A stretch of 64,000 bases of DNA, from positions 2,480,001 to 2,544,000 of the forward strand of contig NZ_CP166730.1 in the NCBI RefSeq assembly GCF_041320665.1. Reading direction: 5' to 3'. The stretch comes from Comamonas sp. GB3 AK4-5. GTDB lineage: Bacteria; Pseudomonadota; Gammaproteobacteria; Burkholderiales; Burkholderiaceae_C. Position 1 is the first letter of the stretch; each line of letters starts with the position of its first letter. A program made the translations under genes and the position numbers. The notes beneath the pieces were generated by a model. The model searched no databases. It had not been told where the DNA came from and was given only the letters and a program-made list of their open reading frames with translations. This document shows positions 54,746 through 63,193 of this stretch, piece by piece.

Positions 54746-55297
54746 ATGACATCGGACGATGACAGCCAGCAGCGCTTGGCTCTTGGCCTTATTTTTGCCC
54801 TCGTGACCCTGGTGGTCAGCACCGTGGTGGGTGGGGTGGTGTACCGCTCGGTGGCCCAGGGCGGCAAGGCCCCAGCGGCCAGCATCCCGGTTGTGCTCGA
54901 TCCTGCTGTGGCGAACCAAGGGGTTCCGCCGGCTTTGGCAGCGGGCGCCGTTGAAGAGGGCGAAGGCGCCTACATCCGTGTGGAGCAGGGCGTGGTCAAG
55001 TTCTACTTTGCCACGGGCAGTGCAGAGCTGGCAGCCGGTGCCGATGATGCGCTGGCCGACGCTGTGCGCATTGCCAACCAGCGCGGCAAAAAGCTGTCGG
55101 TGGCGGGCTTTCACGACGGCACGGGCGATGCCGCCCTGAATGCGGAACTGGCCAAGCGCCGCGCCTTTGCCGTGCGCGACGCCATCGTTGCCCTGGGTGT
55201 CAGCACGGCCAATATCGAGCTGCGCAAGCCCGAGCAGACCCTGGCCGACGGCAGCAATGCCGAAGCCCGCCGCGTGGAAGTGGCCGTGATCGAATAA
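54746..55297 (+). CDS. OmpA-like (peptidoglycan-binding) domain protein with N-terminal anchor
   Basis: A 183-residue protein. The start at 54746 has a GGAG site about 11 bases upstream. One membrane segment (about 13-35, LIFALVTLVVSTVVGGVVYRS) is followed by a short Pro/Ala linker and an OmpA-type C-terminal domain (about 80-183). The domain shows VVKFYFATGSAELAAGA near 93, where OmpA has a similar YFxxxSAxL, and ELAKRRAFAVRDAIVALGV near 134, ending EARRVEVAVIE. It is probably anchored in the inner membrane with the domain in the periplasm. Its cellular role is unknown. Confidence 0.82.
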   Translation: MTSDDDSQQRLALGLIFALVTLVVSTVVGGVVYRSVAQGGKAPAASIPVVLDPAVANQGVPPALAAGAVEEGEGAYIRVEQGVVKFYFATGSAELAAGADDALADAVRIANQRGKKLSVAGFHDGTGDAALNAELAKRRAFAVRDAIVALGVSTANIELRKPEQTLADGSNAEARRVEVAVIE

Positions 55298-55353
55298 GCC
55301 CAAAGCGCTGCGCCAGCGCAGGCCCTTCACTGCGCAAGCAGATGAAGGCCGGC

Positions 55354-55403
55354 AAGCCCGCTTCCCAAGCCCATCACTACGGGCTTGGGAAGCGGGCTTT
55401 TTT
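55354..55403. terminator. Strong bidirectional hairpin terminator
   Basis: A perfect 19-bp inverted repeat, arms 55354-55372 and 55381-55399 with an 8-base loop, followed by a T-run. It ends the OmpA-like gene; the next gene is in the same direction. Confidence 0.9.
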
Positions 55404-55577
55404 GATGGCGGGGTTTGGGGACGATGGTGGGCGCCATCTGTATGGCGCTTGTGTGGCCCATCTGTACCAGGTGCGGCGGGCGGTGGGTCCGTAGAATTCG
55501 CTGTCTCGCGCCCCAGGAATGGGGGCCGGCCCCTCGCCCCAACACCCCCAAAAAACGGCCAACAAGCCCTGTGTGCC

Positions 55578-56381
55578 ATGCAACTCCCCATCCACATCAT
55601 TGACGCATTCACCGCAGAGCGGTTCAAGGGCAACCAGGCCGCCGTGATCCCCCTGGACGCATGGCTGCCTGCCCCTGCGCTGCAGGCCATTGCGGCAGAG
55701 AACAACCTGTCCGAGACGGCATTCCTGGTCTGGAGCGCCGACCGCGATGCCTATGAGATCCGCTGGTTCTCGCCGTTGAAAGAAATCGATTTCTGCGGCC
55801 ATGCCACGTTGGCCAGCGCGTTTGTGCTTTTTGAATCTGCCCCGGCCCTTCGCAGCCTCACGTTCTGGGCCGCTGCCGTGGGCAAGGTCTCCGTCACGCT
55901 GGAGGACGGTGGACGCATCCGCATGAGCTTCCCCCGCCGTGACGCACAGCCCGTGGCGGAGCCGCCGGCCGCACTGCGCGAGGGCCTCAGCCCGGCCCCA
56001 TCGGCCTATCTCGTGAACCAGCAGGCCTATGTGGCCGTTTACGCATCGGAAGCGCAGGTGCGCGCGGTCCAGCCTGATCTTGAACGCCTTCAATCGCTGG
56101 GGCCGCTCGATGTGGTGGTGACGGCGGCTGCGAATGCCGGTGCGGCCTATGACTTTGTCAGCCGCTATTTCTGGCCAGCCAATGGCGGCGATGAGGACCC
56201 GGTCACCGGTTCCATCCATGCGGCGCTGGCACCTTACTGGGCCGGCCGACTGGGCAAGAACAGCCTGGTGGCACACCAGGCATCACGGCGCACGGGCACG
56301 CTGTTTTGCGAGGTGACGGCATCGAGCGTGGAGGTGGCGGGCCACTGCGCCCGCTATCTGAGCGGCTGCATCACGATTTAG
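55578..56381 (+). CDS. PhzF-family isomerase/epimerase-like protein
   Basis: A 267-residue member of the PhzF phenazine-biosynthesis-like fold (diaminopimelate-epimerase-like). The start at 55578 gives HIIDAFTAERFKGNQAAVI (about 6-24), with the family FxGNxA core. NNLSETAFLVW near 44 holds the catalytic Glu (E46-type), RWFSPLKEIDFCGHATLAS near 62 is diagnostic, and GDEDPVTGSIHAALAPYW near 210 closes the active site. No phenazine genes are present, so it is one of the many PhzF homologues of unassigned substrate. An open extension to 55449 is rejected. Confidence 0.9.
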   Translation: MQLPIHIIDAFTAERFKGNQAAVIPLDAWLPAPALQAIAAENNLSETAFLVWSADRDAYEIRWFSPLKEIDFCGHATLASAFVLFESAPALRSLTFWAAAVGKVSVTLEDGGRIRMSFPRRDAQPVAEPPAALREGLSPAPSAYLVNQQAYVAVYASEAQVRAVQPDLERLQSLGPLDVVVTAAANAGAAYDFVSRYFWPANGGDEDPVTGSIHAALAPYWAGRLGKNSLVAHQASRRTGTLFCEVTASSVEVAGHCARYLSGCITI

Positions 56382-56422
56382 CCGGCAGCAGGCTTTGTGC
56401 CGAGCACGCAGCGCCAAAGAAA

Positions 56423-56461
56423 AATCCCCGGCACCTTGGATGGTGTCGGGGATTATTTTTC
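56423..56461. terminator. Bidirectional terminator between the PhzF gene and gloA
   Basis: AATCCCCGGCACC/GGTGTCGGGGATT form a 13-bp stem (one G-T pair) with a 6-base loop. A T-run follows on the plus strand, and the minus strand also ends in TTTTTC, so it serves both convergent genes. Confidence 0.85.
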
Positions 56462-56463
56462 GT

Positions 56464-56907
56464 TTACGCGTTCCGCAGTGCGTCAGTGGAGGCGTCTTGG
56501 GGGCCTGTCTTATAAGCCCTTGAATTCTCTTGTATCAATTCGATCTTGTAGCCATCCGGATCCGTCACAAAAGCGATCACCGTGCTGCCGCCCTTGACGG
56601 GGCCGGCCTCGCGGGTGACAGCGCCGCCGGCAGCCTTGATTTTTTCGCAGGCTGCATAGGCATCGGGCACGCCCAGGGCGATATGGCCGTAGGCCGTGCC
56701 CATGTCGTAGCTTTCGGTGCCCCAGTTGTAGGTCAGCTCGATCTCGGCCTGGGCGGGGTTGCCGCCCTCAAAGCCCAGAAAGGCCAGCGAGTACTTGTAT
56801 TCGGAGTTTTCCGAGGTGCGCAGCAGCTGCATGCCCATCACCTGGGTGTAGAAATCAATCGAGCGCTGGAGGTTGCCCACGCGCAGCATCGTGTGGAGGA
56901 ATCGCAT
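56464..56907 (-). CDS. gloA: Lactoylglutathione lyase (glyoxalase I)
   Basis: GloA converts the methylglyoxal-glutathione adduct to S-lactoylglutathione. The 147-residue product begins [20 protein letters not shown], very close to E. coli GloA. Metal ligands are expected at H5, the Glu in [10 protein letters not shown] near 55, the His in AYGHIALGV near 74 and the Glu in GYKIELIQ near 122. An upstream ATG at 56913 is equally possible. The C-terminal 20 residues extend past E. coli GloA. It is convergent with the PhzF gene across a shared terminator. Confidence 0.94.
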   Translation of the reverse strand: MRFLHTMLRVGNLQRSIDFYTQVMGMQLLRTSENSEYKYSLAFLGFEGGNPAQAEIELTYNWGTESYDMGTAYGHIALGVPDAYAACEKIKAAGGAVTREAGPVKGGSTVIAFVTDPDGYKIELIQENSRAYKTGPQDASTDALRNA

Positions 56908-57022
56908 AGTCATGCCGCCCATTGTGCCTTCAAGCACAGCCCCTCGCCTGAAAGCACACACTAACAATATCTATGAAGTTGATAGCTGTTCATGCTGATG
57001 CAGAAAGCGCTAGAGGCCGTTT

Positions 57023-58168
57023 TTATGTGGATTTTTGCGGCTGCCGCGTTCCCAGCCACAGCACGCAGGCCCAGGTGAGCAAGGCGATGCAGGCCAGCCA
57101 GGCCATATGGGGCAGGGCGGCATCCAGCGGCGCACCGATTTGGTTCAGCCGCAGCGAGGCCTGTATGCCTGCCGTGCTGGGCGAGAGCCAGCGCAGCCAT
57201 TGCAGCAACTGGGGCAGGGCCTCCACCGGCCAGGTAAAGCCACCCACAAAGGCCAGCGGGATGGAGGTGAACAACACCACCTGCAGGGCGCGTTCGCGGT
57301 TGGCCAGCCACCAGCCCAGCAAGGCGGCGCAGCCAGCCACAGCGGGCACAAAACAGACCAGCAGCAGCAGGGCACCAGCGGGATTGCCGCCGCGTGGGTA
57401 GTCTTGCCAGATGAAGATCCAGCCAAAGTACAGCAATCCGGCCAGCCAGCCTGGCACGCAGAATGCACAGAGCCGCGCCAGCCAGTGGGTGGCGCTGGCA
57501 TGGGCCAGGCCTTGCTCGCGCCAGGTGCCCACCGTCAGTGCCGCGCCCATCAACAGGGTTTGCTGCAGGATGAGAATCGCCACGGCGGCCACGACAAAGC
57601 TGCCATAGCCCTCGGTGGGGTTGAACAGCGCAATCGCCTGGGCGTTGACGGGCGAGCGGCTGCTGGCGGCCTGCAGCGCGCTCTGGCCGCCGGCCGAAAG
57701 CCGCTTGATCTCAATGCCGGCGGACACCGTGCCAAAGGCCTCTGCAAAGCCGTACTGCACCTGTTTGCTCACCAGCGGATAAGCGCCATTGGCATAAACC
57801 GGCACCACCACAGAGCTGCTGCGTACCACCTCGCGCTTGAGGTCGCGGGGCAGCAGGGCATAGCCCATGACCTCGCCGCGCAGCAAGGCCTCGCGGGCCT
57901 CGCCCTCGTCGCCGGTGACCAATTGCGGGTCTATGCGCGGGCTGGCCTGGGCAAAGCGCAGCATTTGCCGCGCCAGGTTGGAGTTGTCTTGCACCACCAC
58001 GGCCACGGGCACGCGTTGCACCACCTGCAGGCCGTAGAACCAGGGGTAGAAAAAGCCATACAGCAGCGGCGCGCCGCACAGCAGCAGCACGGCGCCCTTG
58101 TCGCGCAGCAGGCTCAAAAGGCTGTCCCGCCACAGCTGCCAGAAACCAGGGGATGTGGGCATATTCAT
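57023..58168 (-). CDS. ABC-2 type transporter permease, second permease of the export operon
   Basis: A 381-residue inner-membrane protein of the ABC-2/YhhJ-YbhR type. One N-terminal membrane segment (about 22-42, with LLCGAPLLYGFFYPWFYG) is followed by a large periplasmic domain (about 45-185; VPVAVVVQDNSNLARQML) and five C-terminal membrane segments (from about 190). The start at 58168 overlaps the stop of the upstream permease by 4 bp (ATGA), as do all junctions in this operon. It ends the operon; no gene for an ATP-binding subunit follows before gloA. A long in-frame extension upstream lies inside the preceding gene and is rejected. Confidence 0.88.
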   Translation of the reverse strand: MNMPTSPGFWQLWRDSLLSLLRDKGAVLLLCGAPLLYGFFYPWFYGLQVVQRVPVAVVVQDNSNLARQMLRFAQASPRIDPQLVTGDEGEAREALLRGEVMGYALLPRDLKREVVRSSSVVVPVYANGAYPLVSKQVQYGFAEAFGTVSAGIEIKRLSAGGQSALQAASSRSPVNAQAIALFNPTEGYGSFVVAAVAILILQQTLLMGAALTVGTWREQGLAHASATHWLARLCAFCVPGWLAGLLYFGWIFIWQDYPRGGNPAGALLLLVCFVPAVAGCAALLGWWLANRERALQVVLFTSIPLAFVGGFTWPVEALPQLLQWLRWLSPSTAGIQASLRLNQIGAPLDAALPHMAWLACIALLTWACVLWLGTRQPQKST

Positions 58169-59352
58169 CGACCGCCCCATTTCTCGGGGTGTGCCAGGCC
58201 ACGCAATAGGCCGGCGCTGGACAGCGCCAACAGCACCAGCGTGGCCAGCAGCAGGCCGCAGACCACGGGCAGGGTTTGGGCCACGGGCGCGCCCATCTGC
58301 CACTGCTGCAGCTGCAGGCGGGCGTAATGGGTATAGGGCATGGACAGCGCCCAGCCGCTGGCCGCTGGCGTCATGGCCAGCAGCGGAAAGCCCACGCCGC
58401 TGAAGGCAAAGGCCGGCGCCGACAGCAGACCCGCGCCCGACAAGGCCGTGCGCAGCGACAGGGTGACAGCCGCCAGCGCCGCGCCAAGGGCCAGGCTGAG
58501 CACGGTCAGCGCCGCCAGGCCCACGGCCATCCAGGCCAGGCTGCCCGCCACGGCCCAGCCGCGCAGCTGTGACAGATACACCAGGCAGACCATGGTGCTG
58601 GCCCACAGCATCACCGCAGGGGGCAGCAACTTGGCCGATAAAGCCCCGGCCACCTGCAGCAGGCCGGGCTTTTCCACGCCATTGGCCTGCAGCCACTGCC
58701 CCAGCGTGCGGTCGCGCAGCTCGCGGCCCACAGACCAGGCGCCTGCCGTCATGGCCAGAATATGCAGCAGCGCCGGGATCAGCGCCGCGGCCAGAAAGGC
58801 CTCGTAATTGGTGGACACATTGAACAGCGCCACCAGCTGAGTCTTGATGGGTTCCATGCGTACCTGCAGCGCTTGGTGCGGATCGCCGCGCTTGGCGCGT
58901 GCCTGCATTTCCACACCGGCTGACAGCGTGCCCACCACCTGCTTCAGATCGCGCTGCAGCAGGCTGGAATGGGTGGCCAGCTGGGCGTTGTGCAGCAAGG
59001 TGACGGTGGCCGCCGTGCCGCGCTTCACATCGCGGGCAAAGTCCGGCGGGATATGCACCACGCCGTAGACATCGGTGCGCTGCAGCGCCTCTTCGGCCTC
59101 ATGGGCGTTGAGCACATGGCGCTGCACCGACAGCCCAGGCGTGGCCTGCAGCATGCGCTCCAGCTGGTGCGACAGGGTGCTGTGGTCCTCATTCCATACC
59201 GCAATCGGCAGGCCATAGGGCTGGCCGGCGGCAAACACCCAGCACAGCATGGCCATGGCCAGCAGCGGCACCCAGCTGACCATGGCCATGTCCCAGGGGC
59301 GGCTCACCAACAGCCCCCATTCACGGCGCAGGCTGCGGCCGAATGCGCTCAC
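58165..59352 (-). CDS. ABC-2 type transporter permease, first permease of the export operon
   Basis: A 395-residue ABC-2 type permease with the same plan: membrane segment near 25-45 (MVSWVPLLAMAMLCWVFAAG), periplasmic domain about 50-180 (LPIAVWNEDHSTLSHQLERM, VYGVVHIPPDFARDV), then five to six membrane segments from about 185, including FSGVGFPLLAMTPAASGWA near 310. It overlaps the HlyD-type gene and the second permease by 4 bp on each side, so the proteins are translationally coupled and probably form a heterodimer. The exported substrate is not predictable. Confidence 0.88.
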   Translation of the reverse strand: MSAFGRSLRREWGLLVSRPWDMAMVSWVPLLAMAMLCWVFAAGQPYGLPIAVWNEDHSTLSHQLERMLQATPGLSVQRHVLNAHEAEEALQRTDVYGVVHIPPDFARDVKRGTAATVTLLHNAQLATHSSLLQRDLKQVVGTLSAGVEMQARAKRGDPHQALQVRMEPIKTQLVALFNVSTNYEAFLAAALIPALLHILAMTAGAWSVGRELRDRTLGQWLQANGVEKPGLLQVAGALSAKLLPPAVMLWASTMVCLVYLSQLRGWAVAGSLAWMAVGLAALTVLSLALGAALAAVTLSLRTALSGAGLLSAPAFAFSGVGFPLLAMTPAASGWALSMPYTHYARLQLQQWQMGAPVAQTLPVVCGLLLATLVLLALSSAGLLRGLAHPEKWGGR

Positions 59353-60401
59353 GCGCCGCCTTCCACAATCACGCTCATGCCGGGGCGTGCGCCTTCAATG
59401 GGCTGGGCCGGGCGGGCACGCACCTCAAAGGTGCGGGCATCAAAACCCTGGCTGCCGCGCGTGGCGCGCCAGGTGGCAAAGTCCGGCAGCACGCCCACGT
59501 AGTACACGGTGAATTCAGCGCTGCGCTGGCCCAGGGCCGGCAACTGGCCGCTGAACTTGCTGCCCACGGCAAAGCGCTGCAAAAAGTCTTCGCGCACATT
59601 CAGCACCACCCATTGGTCGTTCAGATCGACCACGGTGACCACGCTCACGCCCTGGGGCGAGAGCTCGCCCACTTTGGCCAGCACATTGCTCACTTCGCCT
59701 GCGACCGGGCTGCGCAGCTGGGTTTCGGCCTCGGCCGCTTTGACCTCGGCGATCACGCCATCCACCTGGCGGGCCTGGGCAGCCGCGGCCGATTTGTCTT
59801 CCACCCGGGCGCCGCTGGCGGCCATGTCGTACTGAGCCTGGGCCGCCTGGGCGGCTGCGGTGGAGGCGCGCCAGTTGGTATGGGCCTCGTCCCGTTTTTG
59901 CGCCGCCACCAGTCCCTGGTTGAACAGGCTTTGCACGCGGTCATACGAGGTCTTGGCCAGCTCCGCAGCCGCCTGGGCACGCTGCCAGTTCAGGCGGGCC
60001 ATTTCCACTTCCTGGGGGCGGGCGCCACGGTTGGCCTTGTCGGCCACGGCCTGGGCCGCGTCCTTGGCGGCCTGGGCCTGGGCCAGCTTGGCCTGCACCT
60101 CGGGGCTGTCCATTTCCAGCAGCAGATCACCGGCCTGGATTTTCTGGCCCTCGGTGACCAGCAGCTTGCTGATGCGGGCCGTGACCTTGGGGGCGATATC
60201 GGCTTCCTGGGCTTCCATCTGCCCCTGGAAATAAGGGGCTGGCGGCTGGGCCGCTTTCCAGAAACCCCAGAGGATGAAGAGCAGCACCGCTACTGCTGCG
60301 GCGCCAGCCACCAGCAGCGGCAGGGGCTTGCGCGGCGCGGGGGCGCGCGGGGGGACAGGCGCGGGCGTGGCAGAGGTCGGTGCTTGGGTGGGTTCGGTCA
60401 T
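59349..60401 (-). CDS. HlyD-family periplasmic adaptor (membrane fusion protein)
   Basis: A 350-residue membrane fusion protein linking inner-membrane permeases to a TolC-type channel. A Pro-rich cytoplasmic start is followed by one membrane segment (about 29-50, LLVAGAAAVAVLLFILWG), a lipoyl/barrel-sandwich half (about 65-105, GQKIQAGDLLLEMDSPE), an Ala/Gln-rich alpha-hairpin (about 100-220) and the second lipoyl half plus beta-barrel (SPVAGEVSNVLAKVGELSPQG near 230). The layout is YbhG/EmrA-like. It overlaps its neighbours by 4 bp on both sides. Confidence 0.92.
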   Translation of the reverse strand: MTEPTQAPTSATPAPVPPRAPAPRKPLPLLVAGAAAVAVLLFILWGFWKAAQPPAPYFQGQMEAQEADIAPKVTARISKLLVTEGQKIQAGDLLLEMDSPEVQAKLAQAQAAKDAAQAVADKANRGARPQEVEMARLNWQRAQAAAELAKTSYDRVQSLFNQGLVAAQKRDEAHTNWRASTAAAQAAQAQYDMAASGARVEDKSAAAAQARQVDGVIAEVKAAEAETQLRSPVAGEVSNVLAKVGELSPQGVSVVTVVDLNDQWVVLNVREDFLQRFAVGSKFSGQLPALGQRSAEFTVYYVGVLPDFATWRATRGSQGFDARTFEVRARPAQPIEGARPGMSVIVEGGA

Positions 60402-61828
60402 GGAGCGTCTGCAGGAATGAGGATGTCGGCACGGGCCATGTACTGGGCAAAGTCATCGGTCTGGCCGGTGCTCTCCAGCAAGGCGGCCAGGGCCTGCACA
60501 TATTGGTTGGCGGCGGCGGCGCGTTCGGTCTGCACCTTGGCCAAATTCAGCTGGGTATCAATCAAGTCCAGCGTGGTGCTGCTGCCTTCCTTGAGGCCGG
60601 CGGTGCGCAGGCGCAGCAGCTCGCGCGCCAGGTTTTCCTGGGCCTGGCCGGCCAGGTATTGGGTGCGGGCCTGCTCCACGGCCAGCCAGTTTTTTTCCAC
60701 CAGCAGGGCGATGTCGGAGCGGACCTGGGCATCGGTCAGCTCGGCCTGCTCGATGCTGCGCTGGCCTGCGGCAGCCAGTTTGTCGCGGTCTATGCTGTCC
60801 CACAGCGTCCAGCGCACGGCCACGCCGGCCACCCAGTTGGGCTTGCTGCTGGTGTTGACCTCGCGCATGCCAAAGGCCAGCACCTGGGGTTTGCGCAGTG
60901 CCTCGGAGGCATCATGCATAGCCTCGGCCTGGCGCTTTTTGGCGGCGACCTTGCCCAGGCCCGGGTGCTGCAGCAGGGCGGCATCCAGAAACTGCTGCAG
61001 CGGTGGCAGAGGCTGGCTGCTGACAAACAGTGCCGAGCTGGGCTGTACGCCGGCGGCCGCATGCACGGTACGCGCCAGGGCGTTGTGGGCCAGGTGGGCA
61101 TCGTCATCGGCCTTGAGGGCTTGCTGCTGGGCATCGGCCAGGGCGGCGCTGGCCTGCAGCCGTTCCACCTGGGCGATCACGCCGGCTTTGAGCATGCGCT
61201 GGGCCGCGTCGTCATGGGCACGCACGCCGGTCAGGGCCCGCTGGCGCAAGGCTGCGGCGCGGGCCGCCAGCTGGGCGCCGAAGTAGCGCTGCACCAACAG
61301 GGAATGCAGCTGATTGCCGCTGGCCGCGGCGTCGGCCACGGCTTCATCGGACATGCCATCGAGCTGCTGGCGCACGGCGTTGGACAGGCCGCCCATATAG
61401 ACGGGCCAAAGCGCCGACAGATTGGCCGAGCCCACATTGTTCTTGCGCTGCAAATCGTAGTTGGAGGGCAGGTTGAGCTGCGGGACCGGCAGGGGAAGCG
61501 GAATCGGAAGCCCCCCGCCCAGATTCACATCGACATTGGCCGAATAGCGATAGCCCATGCCCGTCACCGCCAAGGACGGGCCACCCAGCCCCTCCATGCC
61601 TTCGCGGCGCAGCTTGGCGCTGTCCACGGCCTTGCGCGAGGCGGCCAGTTGCTCCGAGCGCTCCAGGAAAGCGGCCTGGGCCTGGGCAAAACTCATGCGG
61701 GTGCCGTTGGCGGCCGTCTGCGCCCCTGCGCTGCAGGCCAGCAACATGCTGGCGACGACCAAGCCGTAGCGCGGCCAGGCAAGTGGGCCATGGGGTGGAG
61801 CGTGGTGCGACAAGGAGCTCAAGGGCAT
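60398..61828 (-). CDS. TolC-family outer-membrane efflux channel
   Basis: The first gene of the export operon. The start at 61828 gives 476 residues with a signal peptide (GLVVASMLLACSAGA, probable cleavage after AGA-Q near residue 36). Two TolC-type helical repeats follow (about 45-250 and 270-465), rich in Ala/Gln/Leu, with AKLRREGMEGLGGPSLAVTG at the first turn and AVRWTLWDSIDRDKLAAAGQ in the second. The frame is open upstream to 61897, but the extra residues precede the signal peptide. It lacks a lipobox at the cleavage site. Confidence 0.88.
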   Translation of the reverse strand: MPLSSLSHHAPPHGPLAWPRYGLVVASMLLACSAGAQTAANGTRMSFAQAQAAFLERSEQLAASRKAVDSAKLRREGMEGLGGPSLAVTGMGYRYSANVDVNLGGGLPIPLPLPVPQLNLPSNYDLQRKNNVGSANLSALWPVYMGGLSNAVRQQLDGMSDEAVADAAASGNQLHSLLVQRYFGAQLAARAAALRQRALTGVRAHDDAAQRMLKAGVIAQVERLQASAALADAQQQALKADDDAHLAHNALARTVHAAAGVQPSSALFVSSQPLPPLQQFLDAALLQHPGLGKVAAKKRQAEAMHDASEALRKPQVLAFGMREVNTSSKPNWVAGVAVRWTLWDSIDRDKLAAAGQRSIEQAELTDAQVRSDIALLVEKNWLAVEQARTQYLAGQAQENLARELLRLRTAGLKEGSSTTLDLIDTQLNLAKVQTERAAAANQYVQALAALLESTGQTDDFAQYMARADILIPADAP

Positions 61829-62049
61829 GGAGACAAGGCGATAGGCTTCACAAAAAGGTAGCGACAAGGCCTGTGCACCGAAGCGATGGAGCTGCACCAG
61901 CCCGGCGGACCTTCATCGACGGCTTGGGCATACGCGGCGCCACCCTGGGAGTCTGAGAACATGTTCCGATGGATGTTCTAAGGCGTGTATTTTGTGTTGC
62001 ATTGTGCGCTGTCGCGACCAACGGTTTGAAATAACCAAGAAAACGCACA

Positions 62050-62091
62050 GACAAACAAACAAGCCGCAGCACCCGGGTAGGGTGGCGCGGC
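62050..62091 (-). terminator. Minus-strand terminator beyond the gene remnant
   Basis: On the minus strand, GCCGC-GC-CACCC, a 5-base loop, GGGTG-CT-GCGGC, then TTGTTTGTTTG. It sits about 30 nt after the stop codon of the remnant at 62123. Confidence 0.65.
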
Positions 62092-62122
62092 CTGCTTCAG
62101 GTGTTTCTGCTGTGGAAGCACT

Positions 62123-62200
62123 TCACATCTTCATTGCGAAACGGTAATTGAGCGTTGTCATGTGACTGGTGTTGCGGCCATCGTAAGCGCCGCTTCCATG
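62123..62200 (-). pseudogene. Possible 3' remnant of an outer-membrane protein gene
   Basis: The minus strand reads SGSGAYDGRNTSHM-like codons and ends TTLNYRFAMKM then TGA at 62123-62125. An ending such as LNYRF is reminiscent of the last strand of beta-barrel proteins, and a terminator follows at the right distance. Upstream the frame runs into AT-rich non-coding DNA, so only about 25 codons would survive. The exact 5' limit is unclear and the family is not recognised. Could also be chance. Confidence 0.3.
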
Positions 62201-62265
62201 GCTGTTAGTGTGCCGTGCGGGCCACAGAAAATGTTGCTTCAAATTTGAGAGTATTGCCGTGCTAC

Positions 62266-62289
62266 AGAATTTTCTTCTGCAAAAATTCT
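62266..62289. promoter_or_regulatory. Palindrome upstream of the Lrp/AsnC gene, candidate operator
   Basis: AGAATTTT (62266-62273), 8 bases, AAAATTCT (62282-62289): a perfect 8-bp inverted repeat in an AT-rich stretch ending 20 bp before the ATG at 62310. A further AAAATTCT lies inside the first codons. Lrp/AsnC regulators often repress themselves through such sites. Confidence 0.4.
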
Positions 62290-62309
62290 TTGAGTGGTAA
62301 ATTTTGCTG

Positions 62310-62765
62310 ATGGATTCTTTGGATAGAAAAATTCTGGCCGCACTGCAGGCCAATGCCCGGGCCAGCTTGCAAGAAGTAGGCCAGGCCGTGGGTCTGAGCG
62401 CCTCACCCTGTTGGAGCCGCATCAAACGCATGGAAGAGGCCGGCGTCATCGAGGGCTATACCGTGCGCCTCAACCCCCAGGCCCTGGGCCTGGCCGACAC
62501 GGTGCTGGTCATGGTCACCCTGGACAGCCACTCCGACAACACCCTGGAAAAGTTCGGCGAGGTGCTGGCCTCCATTCCCGAGGTGGTGGAAGCGCATCTG
62601 GTGTCGGGCGAATACGACTATCTGCTGCGCGTGGTGGTCAAAGACACGCGCGACTACGAGCGCCTGTTGCGCGAGAAGCTCTACAAGATCAAGGGCATAC
62701 GCCACAGCCAGTCCAGCTTTGTGCTGCGCACCCTCAAGCGGGCCGATTTGCCACTGGGCGTTTGA
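62310..62765 (+). CDS. Lrp/AsnC-family transcriptional regulator
   Basis: A 151-residue regulator. The helix-turn-helix lies at about residues 4-50 (MDSLDRKILAALQANARAS, then GLSASPCWSRIKRMEEAGVI) and the RAM ligand-binding/oligomerisation domain at about 60-145 (GEYDYLLRVVVKDTRDYERL). This matches Lrp-like regulators responding to amino acids. The ATG at 62310 is preferred to the TTG at 62304. A palindrome just upstream may be its own operator. Targets could be the divergent export operon, but that is inference. Confidence 0.92.
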   Translation: MDSLDRKILAALQANARASLQEVGQAVGLSASPCWSRIKRMEEAGVIEGYTVRLNPQALGLADTVLVMVTLDSHSDNTLEKFGEVLASIPEVVEAHLVSGEYDYLLRVVVKDTRDYERLLREKLYKIKGIRHSQSSFVLRTLKRADLPLGV

Positions 62766-62917
62766 TGGCCGGTGAACAGGCGCTCACGCAATGCAGGACA
62801 GCGTTGCGTGCTCCCCCAAAATGAAGCGACGCAGTGCGTGCCAGGCATTGCTGCCACCTGCAGCCTGTGCTGAAATGCGGCTGCGCCGGCCATCGGCGTG
62901 ACTGCACCACGTACACC

Positions 62918-63193
62918 ATGAAAAACTGCATCGTTTTGTCGGCCCTGGTTCTGGCGACTTCCCTGGCTGCTGCTGCCGACAAGGCCCCCACGGCCCAGCA
63001 AAACCTGATGGCGACCTGCAACACCGAAGCCACCGGCAAAAAAGGCGATGAACGCAAGGACTTCATGAAGTCCTGCCTGTCCGACGGTAAAAAACGCCAG
63101 CAGGAGCGCATGAAGACTTGCAACACCGACGCCACCGGTAAAAAGGGTGAAGAGCGCAAGGCGTTTATGAGTGAGTGCTTGAAGAAAAAGTAA
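62918..63193 (+). CDS. PsiF-repeat secreted small protein
   Basis: A 91-residue protein with a signal peptide (CIVLSALVLATSLAAA, cleavage near AAA-D at residue 20) and two tandem PsiF-type repeats. Repeat 1 is around LMATCNTEATGKKGDERKDF and repeat 2 around RMKTCNTDATGKKGEERKAF, each followed by a second Cys (KSCLS, SECLKKK), so four cysteines may form two disulfides. PsiF in E. coli is phosphate-starvation inducible and of unknown function. The 3'-end hairpin repeat copy 5 begins directly after its TAA. Confidence 0.85.
   Translation: MKNCIVLSALVLATSLAAAADKAPTAQQNLMATCNTEATGKKGDERKDFMKSCLSDGKKRQQERMKTCNTDATGKKGEERKAFMSECLKKK

Larger units (their letters stand above)
61829..62309. other. Regulatory interval between the export operon and the Lrp-type gene
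   Basis: About 480 bp. It should hold the promoter of the minus-strand export operon (near 61830-61990), then a minus-strand terminator and gene remnant (62050-62200), then an AT-rich stretch with a palindrome just before the Lrp-type gene. No complete gene is present. Confidence 0.5.

Noticed and set aside
62123..62449. A 108-codon minus-strand frame covering the whole interval and the start of the Lrp-type gene
   Set aside because: Its first part is antisense to the helix-turn-helix of a clear Lrp-type gene. Only the last 25 codons or so look gene-like, and they are listed as a possible remnant.
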